This document shows positions 1-7,798 of a stretch of DNA of 35,489 nt, piece after piece; position 1 is the stretch's first letter, and the number at the start of each line of letters is the position of its first letter. The notes beneath the pieces were generated by a model that did not search any database, was not told the DNA's origin, and saw only the letters and a program-made list of their open reading frames with translations. The stretch is from JBOZRQ01 sp050789255. GTDB taxonomy: Bacteria > Bacillota > Sulfobacillia > Symbiobacteriales > Symbiobacteriaceae. The position numbers and the translations under genes are program-made. The stretch spans positions 1 to 35,489 of the forward strand of contig JBOZRQ010000048.1 in assembly GCA_050789255.1 (NCBI GenBank), in the 5' to 3' direction.

Positions 1-232
1 ACCAAATCGAGCTACGCTCGATTTGAGGAGCGGCAATAGGTTCACCCGGCGAGACCGGTGAACCTATGAGAGCGACACCTATCTCCGGATAGGCCGCTAC
101 CTCCTCAAATGTTGATGTTTGATCTTCACGAAAACCGCTGTTCAGTTTTGAGGGTGCAAAGCAGTATTGTGGGGGGTATCCCCCCGCCGAAGCCACCTGA
201 CACCTCAGTGCACCGTGTTCCGTCAAGATTTG
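1..232 (+). other. Structured, gene-free region, probable rRNA operon trailer
   Basis: No convincing gene is seen. Positions 4-24 form a perfect 9-bp hairpin. Positions 21-30 pair perfectly with 101-110, enclosing a hairpin at 36-67 (11 bp) and one at 78-93 whose loop is a C(UCCG)G tetraloop of the UNCG class. Positions 21-24 belong to both the first hairpin and the long-range stem, so these two compete. At about 148-168 the sequence resembles the CTGTTCAGTTTTGAGGG element common in clostridial rRNA spacers, and the first bases (ACCAAA) would fit the end of a 23S gene. No 5S sequence follows. Assignment to an rRNA trailer is inference; the stems are seen directly. Confidence 0.45.
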
Positions 233-266
233 AAACCGGGCGCCCACATCAGGGCGCCCGGTTTTG
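233..266 (+). terminator. Intrinsic terminator ending the leftmost transcript
   Basis: A 13-bp perfect stem (233-245 with 252-264) has a 6-nt loop and runs into TTTT. It is strong on the plus strand. No protein gene precedes it inside the window, which supports a stable-RNA transcript entering from the left. Confidence 0.8.
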
Positions 267-568
267 ATGCTATTGGCGCCTTGCGTCGATGGTTGAGCCC
301 TCTGTGGTGGCTCCGGTCCGGATTCTCGACACAACTCGCCACAGACCACCATGTTTCGACAGCCGGCGTCCGGATAGACCTACCCCGGCGGGGTAGGTCC
401 GCACGCAGATCGAGGCAGAATCGTCAAAATCCAGAGGGACATTGGGCGCGACGGTGTTTCAAAAACTGACGAACCCAGAATCTCAGCCTCTCAGGGCCCA
501 CAGCGCCTGGAACATCTCGTCCCGCTGCTCCGTCGTACGAGAGAAGAGCAGCAATAGGAGTGGTCAAG
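267..568. other. Gene-free stretch upstream of the GNAT gene
   Basis: About 300 bases without a supported gene. It holds a near-perfect palindrome at 377-399 (11-bp arms around one base, with TACCCC and GGGGTA half-sites) and a possible leader hairpin (530-536 with 545-551) just before the ribosome site of the next gene. No clear -35/-10 pair was found for that gene. Confidence 0.5.
377..399. promoter_or_regulatory. Palindrome, possible operator
   Basis: Two 11-bp arms, GACCTACCCCG and CGGGGTAGGTC, flank a single central base. TACCCC/GGGGTA half-sites recall operators of CsoR/FrmR-type repressors. No such repressor gene lies nearby, so the link is only resemblance. It could also be a short RNA hairpin. 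Confidence 0.25.
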
Positions 569-1045
569 ATGGAGATCAGCCCGCCTAAAGACCAGGCTGA
601 GCAGGATTGGCTCAAAGCGCTCTGGGTGCAGGAGTGGGGCGGCGAAACCATGGTGAGCAAAGGTGTCATCTACCGCCTGGCGGAGTTGGGCGCCCTCATC
701 GCACGCGGTCAGGACGGGCCCTGCGGCGCCGCCACCTACCACGTGGGCGAACATGGCTGTGAGCTCATGAGCATCAATGCCTTGGCAGAGGGGCAGGGGG
801 TAGGCACCAGCCTGCTCCGGGCCGTCGAGGAGCTAGCCAGGAACCGCGGGTGCAGCAGGGTCTGGCTGATCACCACCAACGACAACCTGGACGCCTTGCG
901 GTTCTATCAGCGGCGGGGCTACAGGTTGGCCGCGCTCTACCCCGGCGCCGTGGACGAGGCGAGAAAGCAGAAACCCGCGATCCCCCTGGTGGGGTATCAC
1001 GGGATTCCCATTCGCGACGAGATCGAGCTCGAAAAGGCGCTTTAG
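569..1045 (+). CDS. GNAT-family N-acetyltransferase
   Basis: A single-domain acetyltransferase of about 158 residues, predicted to move an acetyl group from acetyl-CoA to an amine of unknown substrate. The acetyl-CoA motif A is visible as INALAEGQGVGTSLL (Q-x-x-G-x-G type), followed by the usual NDNLDALRFYQRRGY segment near the C-terminus. An upstream in-frame GTG at 560 is possible, but the ATAGGAG at 554-560 is ideally spaced for ATG 569, so I choose 569. The stop overlaps the stop of the convergent methyltransferase gene. The family is certain; the substrate cannot be told. Confidence 0.88.
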   Translation: MEISPPKDQAEQDWLKALWVQEWGGETMVSKGVIYRLAELGALIARGQDGPCGAATYHVGEHGCELMSINALAEGQGVGTSLLRAVEELARNRGCSRVWLITTNDNLDALRFYQRRGYRLAALYPGAVDEARKQKPAIPLVGYHGIPIRDEIELEKAL

Positions 1046-1779
1046 CCCAATCGCCGCACGGCGTGGCGCAGCAGGTTGGTGAGGGCCTCGGTCTCTGGCT
1101 GGGTGGGCGCCGTCCGCATGAACATGGTCCGCAGGCGGGAGAGCGCGGTCTCAATCCGGGGGGAGCCCGGGTAGAGCGCCTCCAGGAAGGCCCGGAAGGA
1201 CTCGAACATCGCCTCACGGTCGGCGCCGGCGGCCAGGTCTGCAGGCAGGGACGCAGCAGGTGCGGCGACGACAGGCTCCGAGAAAGCTATCCACAGCTCG
1301 TAAGCGATGACCAGGGCCGCCTGGGCGAGGTTGAGCGAGCGGTTGTCCGGGTGGGTGGGGATGGCGATCACCCCGTGGCAGAGGTCGAGGGCCTCGTTGG
1401 GCAGGCCGTCCTGCTCCCGCCCGAAGAGCACGGCAACCTTGCGCTCGCCCGCAGCCCGGCCGGTCTCCAAAAGCACGGGGGCCGCCTGGCGGGGCGCAAG
1501 CACCCGGTGCTCGGCATGCCGGGGCCGACCCGTCGTGCCGAAGAGCAGCGCACAGTCAGCGACAGCATCAGCGAGCGTCTCGTAGCGCTCCACTCGCTCG
1601 ACCAGCGCCTCTGTGCCGTGGGCAATGCCAAGGATGCGATAAGGATCGAAGGCCGCCGGCTCGACCAGGCGAAGCGTGGGCAGGCCAAAGTTGGACATCA
1701 CGCGGATGATCGCCGCAACGTTGACGATATCCTGCGGCTGATAGAGCACGAACACCATCGAGTCCAGATGGCCGGTCAT
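1042..1779 (-). CDS. SpoU/TrmH-family RNA 2'-O-methyltransferase, TrmJ-like
   Basis: A 245-residue SPOUT-fold methyltransferase predicted to methylate a ribose 2'-OH, probably in tRNA, using S-adenosylmethionine. The conserved SPOUT motifs are visible: an N-terminal NVAAIIRVMSNFG, a central LFGREQDGLPNEAL, and a C-terminal NRSLNLAQAALVIAYEL. The last two resemble TrmJ (tRNA Cm32/Um32 methyltransferase) more than TrmH or TrmL. The open frame continues upstream without family similarity. I choose the ATG at 1779, preceded by GGAAAGG; an in-frame ATG at 1758 (MVFVLY) is the alternative. It is divergent from the ABC-F transcription unit. Confidence 0.85.
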   Translation of the reverse strand: MTGHLDSMVFVLYQPQDIVNVAAIIRVMSNFGLPTLRLVEPAAFDPYRILGIAHGTEALVERVERYETLADAVADCALLFGTTGRPRHAEHRVLAPRQAAPVLLETGRAAGERKVAVLFGREQDGLPNEALDLCHGVIAIPTHPDNRSLNLAQAALVIAYELWIAFSEPVVAAPAASLPADLAAGADREAMFESFRAFLEALYPGSPRIETALSRLRTMFMRTAPTQPETEALTNLLRHAVRRLG

Positions 1780-1840
1780 GGCGCGGTAACATCCCTTTCC
1801 GGAAAGATCATCTCTACATAAGTTTACCACGTCCCGTGCG

Positions 1841-1870
1841 TTGACACCCAACCCCCAAGGTGGGTAATCT
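1841..1870 (+). promoter_or_regulatory. Sigma-A promoter of the ABC-F leader
   Basis: A perfect TTGACA (1841-1846), an 18-bp spacer and TAATCT (1865-1870). Transcription would begin near 1877, giving a leader of about 285 nt before the ABC-F start codon. The -10 is weaker than the -35. Confidence 0.65.
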
Positions 1871-1911
1871 AAGAAAGAACATCGTAGCCAAATCGGCGGA
1901 GGTACGCAGAC

Positions 1912-1935
1912 GTGAAGAACACGACCGAGCGCTAA
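1912..1935 (+). CDS. Putative 7-residue leader peptide (uORF)
   Basis: GTG start, translating as MKNTTER, with a GGAGG (1898-1902) nine bases upstream. It lies between a consensus promoter and an intrinsic terminator that precedes the ABC-F gene. Short leader ORFs in this position are known in ABC-F antibiotic-resistance leaders (vmlR, lmo0919, msrD) and erm genes, where drug-stalled ribosomes alter RNA folding. The peptide itself matches no leader peptide I recognise, so a coding role is inferred from position and ribosome site. Confidence 0.5.
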   Translation: MKNTTER

Positions 1936-2057
1936 CTTCATAGTGGGGATGACCCGTTCCGGTAGCGCCGGCTGGCATGACGCAGCCGCGCCTCCGAGGC
2001 GTCCCCAGGTTAGGCCGGTCCTGTCTGTCGTACGTTGCGCCTGGAGTATATCCATCC

Positions 2058-2089
2058 AAGGCCACGGGGCACTTGACCCGTGGTCTTTT
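2058..2089 (+). terminator. Leader terminator (attenuator) before ABC-F
   Basis: The stem AAGGCCACGGG pairs with CCCGTGGTCTT (one G-U pair) around an 8-nt loop and ends in TTTT. It stands about 75 bases before the ABC-F start codon, inside the leader, so it should stop transcription unless disrupted. GACCCGT at 1951-1957 repeats part of the right arm and could pair with the left arm. I did not find a long antiterminator by eye. Confidence 0.7.
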
Positions 2090-2162
2090 CCATGCGCTTT
2101 TTCTGCAGCACAACGCAGACAGGGCCGCCATCCCACGACAATTCGAGGAGGCGGCTGCCCTT

Positions 2163-3806
2163 ATGATGGCATTACAAGTAAGAGATCTGACCAAAGAGTA
2201 CGAATCCACCCCGGTGCTGACCGGCGTCAGCTTTGACCTGGCGGTGGGCGAGCGGGTAGGACTGGTGGGCGCCAACGGCTGCGGCAAATCGACGCTGATG
2301 AAGATCCTCGCCGGCGAGCTTCAGGCTGACGGCGGCGGGCTCCTCTGGGTGACCGAGGGGCTCTCCCGGGCCTACATGAGCCAGGCGGGCCACTGGGACG
2401 AAAGCCGGCCCTTGGGGGAGCAACTGAACAACGTTCCGGAGGAGCTCCTGGCCAGGTGCGGGGTGACCGCAGCCATGCTCAAGCAAAGGGCGGGCACGCT
2501 CTCCGGCGGACAGAAGACCCGGGCCGCCCTGGCCCGGGTGCTGGCAGGGCGCCCTCACGTGCTCCTGCTCGACGAGCCGACCAACCACCTGGACACCGAG
2601 GGGCTCCAGTGGCTCGAATCGTTGCTGGCGTCGTACCGCGGCGCCGTCCTGGTGGTAAGCCACGATCGCTATTTCCTCGACCAGACGGCGACGCGCATCC
2701 TGGAGATGAAGGCCGGCACTGTGGCAGAGTACCCGGGCAACTACTCAGCCTACCAGCGCCAGAAGCAGGCGGAGGCGGAGAAGGCCCAGGCGGACTACCG
2801 CCAGTATGTGAAAGAGAAGAAGCACCTGGAGGCGGCCATCCGGCGCCAGCGGCAGTGGGCGCTGTCGGCCCAGAACGCCGAGATTCCCTTCGGCGCCCCC
2901 ATGAACGCCAAGGGCTACAACGCCAGTCAGGGCAAGGCGCACTTTCAGGTCGCCGGCTCGATGGAGAAGCGGCTGGAGAAGATTCGGGTGGAGAAGCCCC
3001 GCGACGCTGCCAAGGTCAACCTGCGCTTCGATGGCGCCGACCGGCTGGGCAAGAACCTGGTGCTGGCCGAACGGCTGGGCTTCAGCTACGACGGCCAGCG
3101 CTGGCTGATGCGGGGCGCCGACTTCTACGTGCAGCGCGGCGACCGGGTGGCGATCACAGGGCCCAACGGCTCCGGCAAGTCCACCCTGGTCAAGCTCCTG
3201 CTGGGGCAGCTGACGCCCACCGAGGGCAGCCTGTACCGGTCGCCGCTGCGGGTGGGGTACCTGGAGCAGGAGCTGGCGTCCCTGAACCCCGAACTGACCG
3301 TGCTCCAGGAGGCCTCCGGCGGCAACTCCGCCATGGACCAGGCCGACGTGCGCACCCTGCTCGGCTGCCTGCTCTTCTCCGGTGAGGAGGTGCTGAAGAA
3401 GGTCGGAGTGCTCTCGGGCGGCGAGAAGCTCCGCCTGGCGCTCGCCAAGCTCCTGCTCTCCTCGCCGGAGATGCTGATTCTCGACGAGCCGACCAACGGC
3501 CTCGACCTGCCCTCCCGGGAGCGGGTGGAGGAGGCGCTGGAGGGCTATCCGGGCACGCTGATCCTGGTTTCGCACGACCGCTACCTGCTGAAGCGGCTCA
3601 CAAACCGGGTGCTCAAACTCGAAATCGGGCGCATCATCGAGCCCAGCGCTCAGCCGGCCAGGGAGTCCAAGGCCGACCAGCGGCTGGTGCTGGAGACCCG
3701 CCTGGCACAGCTGTCGGCAGCGCTGGCGGCGCCCCCGCCGGGGGAGGCCGAGCGCCTGACGGCTGAGTTCATCAATCTGAGTAGGGAACTCAGAAATTTA
3801 CAATAA
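2163..3806 (+). CDS. ABC-F family ATPase, probable ribosome-protection protein
   Basis: Two ATP-binding cassettes on one 547-residue chain with no membrane segments, as in the ABC-F class that acts on the ribosome E site. NBD1 has GANGCGKST near residues 35-44, LSGGQKTRAALAR and LLLDEPTNHLD. NBD2 has GPNGSGKST, LSGGEKLRLALAK and LILDEPTNGLD. Between them lies a long charged linker (roughly residues 195-290), the part that reaches toward the peptidyl-transferase centre in resistance factors. The length and C-terminal helical tail resemble VmlR. GAGGAGG at 2145-2151 supports ATG 2163 (or the adjacent ATG 2166). The attenuator leader favours antibiotic resistance over a housekeeping role such as EttA. 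The drug spectrum cannot be read from sequence. Confidence 0.85.
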   Translation: MMALQVRDLTKEYESTPVLTGVSFDLAVGERVGLVGANGCGKSTLMKILAGELQADGGGLLWVTEGLSRAYMSQAGHWDESRPLGEQLNNVPEELLARCGVTAAMLKQRAGTLSGGQKTRAALARVLAGRPHVLLLDEPTNHLDTEGLQWLESLLASYRGAVLVVSHDRYFLDQTATRILEMKAGTVAEYPGNYSAYQRQKQAEAEKAQADYRQYVKEKKHLEAAIRRQRQWALSAQNAEIPFGAPMNAKGYNASQGKAHFQVAGSMEKRLEKIRVEKPRDAAKVNLRFDGADRLGKNLVLAERLGFSYDGQRWLMRGADFYVQRGDRVAITGPNGSGKSTLVKLLLGQLTPTEGSLYRSPLRVGYLEQELASLNPELTVLQEASGGNSAMDQADVRTLLGCLLFSGEEVLKKVGVLSGGEKLRLALAKLLLSSPEMLILDEPTNGLDLPSRERVEEALEGYPGTLILVSHDRYLLKRLTNRVLKLEIGRIIEPSAQPARESKADQRLVLETRLAQLSAALAAPPPGEAERLTAEFINLSRELRNLQ

Positions 3807-3809
3807 CCA

Positions 3810-3861
3810 AAACGCCCTCCCTGACGTCAAAACCAAGCAGTTTTGGCGAGGGAGGGCGTTT
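3810..3861 (+). terminator. Terminator after ABC-F
   Basis: ACGCCCTCCCT pairs perfectly with AGGGAGGGCGT, with an inner CAAAAC/GTTTTG hairpin, and ends at GTTTCTAC. It falls immediately before the first possible start codon of the next gene. Confidence 0.75.
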
Positions 3862-3865
3862 CTAC

Positions 3866-5701
3866 ATGATGTTCCATGCGCCGCTCCGGCCCCGTCCAGC
3901 GCAGCCGCCAAGAGAGCGGGTCGCCACGGTGATGCAAAGCCTGCGCCGGCTGATGCCGCTCGTCTGGCGCTTCGCACCGGGGCTGCTGATCGCCAGCGGC
4001 GTGCTGAACTTGATTCCCGTTAGCATTCAGGCCTACCAGGTCTACCTGACCAGGGCGCTGGTGGAAGAAGCCAAACTGGTCGTAGAAGGCGACCACGCCC
4101 GCCTTGCCGCTGCCCTGATGCTGGTGGGCCTGCAGGCCGCCATCTCCGGCGGCCGGTCCCTGGCGTCGATGATCCAGCGGCAGGTCGCCTTGAAACTGCA
4201 ACTGAAATCCTCCTTTGAGATGGACCGCATGGTAACCACCAAGGCCGGGCGCCTCCCGCTGGCCTTCTTCGACCGGTCCGAGTCCTTCGACCTGCTCCAG
4301 CGGGCGCAGAGCGGACTGGCGCAGCGGGGGCTGAGCGTGGTGGACACCACCCTGAGCATCGCACAGCAGGTGCTCAGCGTCGCTTCCTACGTGGTGATCC
4401 TCGCCCATTTCCACTGGGCGCTGGCGGGCGTGTTGCTGCTCTTTGTGCTGCCAACGCTCTTCACCCACCTGCGGGCCGGGGAGCTGCGTTTCCGCCAGAT
4501 GCGGGCGCAGACGCCCACCCACCGGAAGGCCGGCTACCTGTCCACGCTGCTGAGAGGGCGAGAGGCAGCGAAGGAGGTCCGGGTTTTCGGGCTCCAGGAA
4601 CATCTCGCCGGGCGCTGGGAGGTCGAGCTCAGCAAGGCCAATGCCGAACGGATCCAACTGGAGCGAAAAACATCCTGGAGCCGGCTGGCTGCTGACATCG
4701 GCAGCGCGATTGCCATCGCCCTGGCCACGGCCTTTCTGCTCTGGCTCGGTGCACAGGGCCGAATCACCTTGGGCGACTACGTAGCGCTCGGCGCGGCCCT
4801 CGCTACGGCCCACAGCTCCATGCAGGGGGTGGCCTTCCAACTGGCGGTCATCTATGAAAACGCCCTGTTTGTCACCGACCTCTTCGAGTTCTTGGACCTG
4901 CCAGAGGAGTCACGCTCCACCCGGAGCAGGCCGTTTCCCGGCCCCCTGCGCCGCGGCATCGACGTAGAAGGCCTTACGTTCGCGTATCCCGGTTCCAAGA
5001 AGGAGGTGCTGCAGTCCATCTCGTTTCGCATCCGTCCCGGCGAGAAGGTGGCCATTGTCGGGGAGAACGGCTCGGGCAAGACCACGCTGGTCAAGTGCCT
5101 GCTGGGGCTCTACCTGCCCACAGGGGGCACCATTCGCTACGACGGGATCGCCACGGACCAGATCGACACCACCAGTTTGCGGGCGAGCGTAACCGCCGTC
5201 TTTCAGGACTTCGTGCGCTACCAGGTGACCGTGGGGGAGAACGTGGGGTTCGGCCAGGTGGAGGCCACAGGCGACACGGAACGCCTGCACCGCGCCGCCG
5301 CCCTGGGTGGCGCCGACGAGGTCGCTGCGACGCTCGCAGAAGGTTTTGATGCCACCGTTGGCGCAATGTTCAACGGAGGACGAGACCTGTCCGTGGGGCA
5401 GTGGCAGAAGCTAGCCCTCAGCCGGGCCTTCTTCCGGGAGGCCGAGGTGATCGCCCTGGACGAGCCCACCGCCTCGATGGACCCACGAGCCGAGGCCGCT
5501 GTCTTCGAACGGTTCGCCCGGCTCGCCGAGGGTAAGACCGCCCTGCTGATCTCCCACCGCCTGGGCACCTGCCGGAGCGCCGACCGCATCCTGGTGCTGA
5601 AGGACGGCTGCCTCGTGGAAGAGGGGACCCACGAAGCGCTGATGGAGATGGGGGGCGAGTACGCCCGCATGTTTGAGACCCAGGCCCGCTGGTACGCGTA
5701 A
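3866..5701 (+). CDS. ABC exporter, fused membrane domain and ATPase
   Basis: A 611-residue half-transporter: about six membrane segments in the first 330 residues, then an ATPase with VGENGSGKTTL (Walker A), the variant signature LSVGQWQKLALSRAF, and VIALDEPTASMDP. The LSVGQWQ form with the FQDFVRYQVTVGENV stretch is typical of a group of peptide or drug exporters related to lantibiotic-type exporters. No precursor peptide or modification enzyme is adjacent, so the cargo is unknown. The start is uncertain. ATG 3866 sits four bases after the ABC-F terminator without a ribosome site. ATG 3932 (or GTG 3929), preceded by GAGAGCGGG, would remove 22 residues and may be correct. Confidence 0.85.
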   Translation: MMFHAPLRPRPAQPPRERVATVMQSLRRLMPLVWRFAPGLLIASGVLNLIPVSIQAYQVYLTRALVEEAKLVVEGDHARLAAALMLVGLQAAISGGRSLASMIQRQVALKLQLKSSFEMDRMVTTKAGRLPLAFFDRSESFDLLQRAQSGLAQRGLSVVDTTLSIAQQVLSVASYVVILAHFHWALAGVLLLFVLPTLFTHLRAGELRFRQMRAQTPTHRKAGYLSTLLRGREAAKEVRVFGLQEHLAGRWEVELSKANAERIQLERKTSWSRLAADIGSAIAIALATAFLLWLGAQGRITLGDYVALGAALATAHSSMQGVAFQLAVIYENALFVTDLFEFLDLPEESRSTRSRPFPGPLRRGIDVEGLTFAYPGSKKEVLQSISFRIRPGEKVAIVGENGSGKTTLVKCLLGLYLPTGGTIRYDGIATDQIDTTSLRASVTAVFQDFVRYQVTVGENVGFGQVEATGDTERLHRAAALGGADEVAATLAEGFDATVGAMFNGGRDLSVGQWQKLALSRAFFREAEVIALDEPTASMDPRAEAAVFERFARLAEGKTALLISHRLGTCRSADRILVLKDGCLVEEGTHEALMEMGGEYARMFETQARWYA

Positions 5702-5844
5702 TATGGAGTTCATTCGAACCTAACGCGCACTGAGCGTGATCAATACGGGGGAGGATACCTGAGGGGCTTCGGCGGAGGGAACCGTTCTGCCCACGGCGAA
5801 GTTCTGCTACCAGGTCAATCCCATGGGAGGGTTTAGACGACGCT

Positions 5845-6507
5845 ATGAGCGCAGAGCATTTGATTGAGGCCATCAAGGCCCGGGACGCCGCCAGGGCCAG
5901 CGAACTGCTGGAGCAGGACCCCAGCCTGGTCCAGTCCCGGAACGCCGCCGGCGAGTCGCCGGTACTGACCGCCGTCTATTACGGCGCCAAGGAGATTCTC
6001 CAGCAGCTGCTGGAGTGGGGCGCCGAGCTTGACCCCTTCGAGGCCGCCGCCGTGGGCGATGTGGACCGCCTTTCGGACCTGGTGCGGGTACAGCCATCGG
6101 TTATCAACCGGTACAGCCATGACGGCTTTACCCCGCTGGCCCTGGCCTCCTATTTCGGCCATGCCGAGGCGGTGCGCATCCTCCTCGGAAAGGGCGCCGA
6201 CGTGAACGCCCGGTCCAAGAACGCCCTGCAGAACGATCCGCTCCATAATGCAAGTGCGGGCAACCACCCCGAAGTGGCCGCCCTGCTGCTGGATGCCGGG
6301 GCCGACGCCAACAAGCCCGAGGGCCGGGGCTGGACCCCGCTCCACCTGGCTGCCAACGGCGGCTACCTGGAGCTCGCCCAGCTCCTGATCGCCCGGGGCG
6401 CCGACGTGAACGTCCGCCGGGAGGGCGTGACTCCGCTGGGCGAAGCGCTGGCCAAGGGCCGCGCCGCGGTGGCCGACCTGCTCCGCGCCCACGGGGCGGT
6501 GGAGTAG
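5845..6507 (+). CDS. Ankyrin-repeat protein
   Basis: A soluble 220-residue protein made almost wholly of about six ankyrin repeats. Recognisable units include DGFTPLALASYFGHAEAVRI, GWTPLHLAANGGYLELAQLL and repeated GADVN turns. No signal peptide or enzymatic domain is seen. Ankyrin stacks bind partner proteins; the partner is unknown. GGGAGGG lies 13 bases before the ATG. It is the first gene of a five-gene operon with yojF only 4 bases downstream, so it may be co-expressed with bacillithiol synthesis. Confidence 0.85.
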   Translation: MSAEHLIEAIKARDAARASELLEQDPSLVQSRNAAGESPVLTAVYYGAKEILQQLLEWGAELDPFEAAAVGDVDRLSDLVRVQPSVINRYSHDGFTPLALASYFGHAEAVRILLGKGADVNARSKNALQNDPLHNASAGNHPEVAALLLDAGADANKPEGRGWTPLHLAANGGYLELAQLLIARGADVNVRREGVTPLGEALAKGRAAVADLLRAHGAVE

Positions 6508-6511
6508 CCCC

Positions 6512-6826
6512 ATGCAGCCGATTGACGCCCAACCGGTCGCCGCGGCCCTCAAGCGGTTTGAGGGCCGCCGGGCCTACGTGCATTTCGAGTTCTGCCGGGG
6601 CGGATTCGTGCGTAACCTTTCTGCTGATATCCTGGAGGCGCACCTGCGCGGAGAGGGACCCTACCGGGTCGCCCTCCGATGCCAGGGCGACGGCTGGGTG
6701 ATCATGGAGGAGCTGACCCACGCCGAGCTGCCCCGGGGGAAGGGGCCGCTCTTCATCGGCGCCCTGGAGGAGGACCAGCGCCTCTCCCGGGCCCTGTCCA
6801 TCAGCCTGGAGCCCTTTGCGCCATGA
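6512..6826 (+). CDS. yojF: YojF-like protein (DUF1806)
   Basis: A 104-residue soluble protein. In Bacillus subtilis, yojF (DUF1806) lies directly before yojG (bshB2), and here the same order occurs, with this gene's TGA overlapping the ATG of the BshB2-like gene. The sequence is consistent with the family: an early PVAAALKRFEGRRAYVHFEF block and GDGWVIMEELTHAEL in the middle. Its biochemical role is unknown; association with the bacillithiol deacetylase is the only functional hint. The assignment rests on length, recalled family pattern and synteny. Confidence 0.72.
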   Translation: MQPIDAQPVAAALKRFEGRRAYVHFEFCRGGFVRNLSADILEAHLRGEGPYRVALRCQGDGWVIMEELTHAELPRGKGPLFIGALEEDQRLSRALSISLEPFAP

Positions 6827-7512
6827 AACACCGCATACTCGTAGTGCTTGCCCACCCCGACGACGAGTCCTTCATCTGCGGGGGAACCCTGGCCCGTTAT
6901 GCTCTCCTTGGCCACCCGATCACCCTGGTCTGCGCCACCCGCGGCGAGATGGGGCGCCGCCTCGGGCGCCCGCCCGTCGCCACCCGGGAGAGCCTGCCCG
7001 AGCTCCGGGAGGCGGAGCTGCGGGCCGCCTGCGATGCCCTTGGTATTGAGGATTTGCGCTTCCTGGGCCTGCGGGATAAGACCCTGGACTACTATGCTCC
7101 CGAGGATCTGGCCTCACGCATCCTCCCGATTCTGCAGGAGGTTCAGCCCAGCGTGCTGATCACCTTCCACGAGCGCATCAGCGGCCACACCGATCACAAC
7201 GCCATCGGGCGGGCGGCGGCGCTCGCATGGAAGCAGGCTGGGCAACCAGGGCGCCTCTACTACGTGCTCTGGAGCGACTACAAGGAGCAGCTGAAAACCC
7301 TGGGGGCGGGCGAGTACCGTGTGACCTCGATCGTGGTCGACGGCGCCGCCGCCCGGGCCAAGGTGAAGGCATTCCGTGCTCACCGCACGCAGTCGGATCT
7401 TATGGACTGGCTGGCGAACGAGGCCGAAGCCGTGCGCCGCCTGACCCGGCCCGAGCACTTCCTGCAGGGAAGCGGCCCCAGCCGGCCCGGGGAGACCAAT
7501 CTTCTACCTTAA
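6823..7512 (+). CDS. bshB2: PIG-L/LmbE deacetylase, BshB2-like
   Basis: A 229-residue zinc-dependent deacetylase of the LmbE/PIG-L family. The metal and catalytic motif AHPDDES lies near residues 10-16 and the second ligand region SGHTDHN in the middle. BshB enzymes remove the acetyl group from N-acetylglucosaminyl-malate in bacillithiol synthesis, and BshB2 also acts as a bacillithiol-conjugate amidase in some species. The yojF neighbour marks this copy as BshB2 rather than BshB1; the second copy at 28361 sits next to bshA. ATG 6823 overlaps the previous stop, indicating translational coupling. Confidence 0.8.
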   Translation: MKHRILVVLAHPDDESFICGGTLARYALLGHPITLVCATRGEMGRRLGRPPVATRESLPELREAELRAACDALGIEDLRFLGLRDKTLDYYAPEDLASRILPILQEVQPSVLITFHERISGHTDHNAIGRAAALAWKQAGQPGRLYYVLWSDYKEQLKTLGAGEYRVTSIVVDGAAARAKVKAFRAHRTQSDLMDWLANEAEAVRRLTRPEHFLQGSGPSRPGETNLLP

Positions 7513-7527
7513 GGATGAACAAACGTC

Positions 7528-7797
7528 ATGCAGTACGCCATTCTCGTGGCTCTGGTCCTCACGGCGATCATGGTCGTCTCCGCCTACCGCAGAAAGCGCG
7601 ACCGGGATGACCTGGCTGCCAAGGTATCGGCCCTGGGCGGCCAGGTGGTCTCCTTGAAGCGGGTGAAGCAGGGGCATCCGTTCCCGAGCATCGGGCGGGG
7701 CTGGTGGGCCTGGAAGGTCCTCTGGAAGGACGGGGCGCGAGAGCGCACCTCCTGGGCTCTGACGACCCGGGAGGGCATCAAAGACTGGAGGGACTGA
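7528..7797 (+). CDS. Small membrane-anchored protein, unknown
   Basis: An 89-residue protein with one N-terminal hydrophobic helix (about residues 3-19) followed by YRRKRDRDD, which suggests a membrane anchor with a cytoplasmic positively charged domain. The C-terminal half is rich in tryptophan and basic residues. I recognise no family. AAGGATG, overlapping the preceding stop, serves as ribosome site. It ends one base before the next gene's start, so it is part of the same operon. Confidence 0.65.
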   Translation: MQYAILVALVLTAIMVVSAYRRKRDRDDLAAKVSALGGQVVSLKRVKQGHPFPSIGRGWWAWKVLWKDGARERTSWALTTREGIKDWRD

Positions 7798-7798
7798 C

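Noticed and set aside
171..185. GGGGGG-TAT-CCCCCC palindrome
   Set aside because: Short homopolymer arms can arise by chance in GC-rich DNA; no promoter or gene is placed to use it.
167..469. 100-residue plus-strand open frame at the left edge
   Set aside because: It runs through a terminator and a palindrome, has no ribosome site and shows low-complexity arginine/proline composition.
5758..5835. Possible short glycine-rich peptide beside the ABC exporter (CTG start), considered as an exported peptide precursor
   Set aside because: It needs a CTG start, has no leader/core pattern and no modification enzyme nearby.
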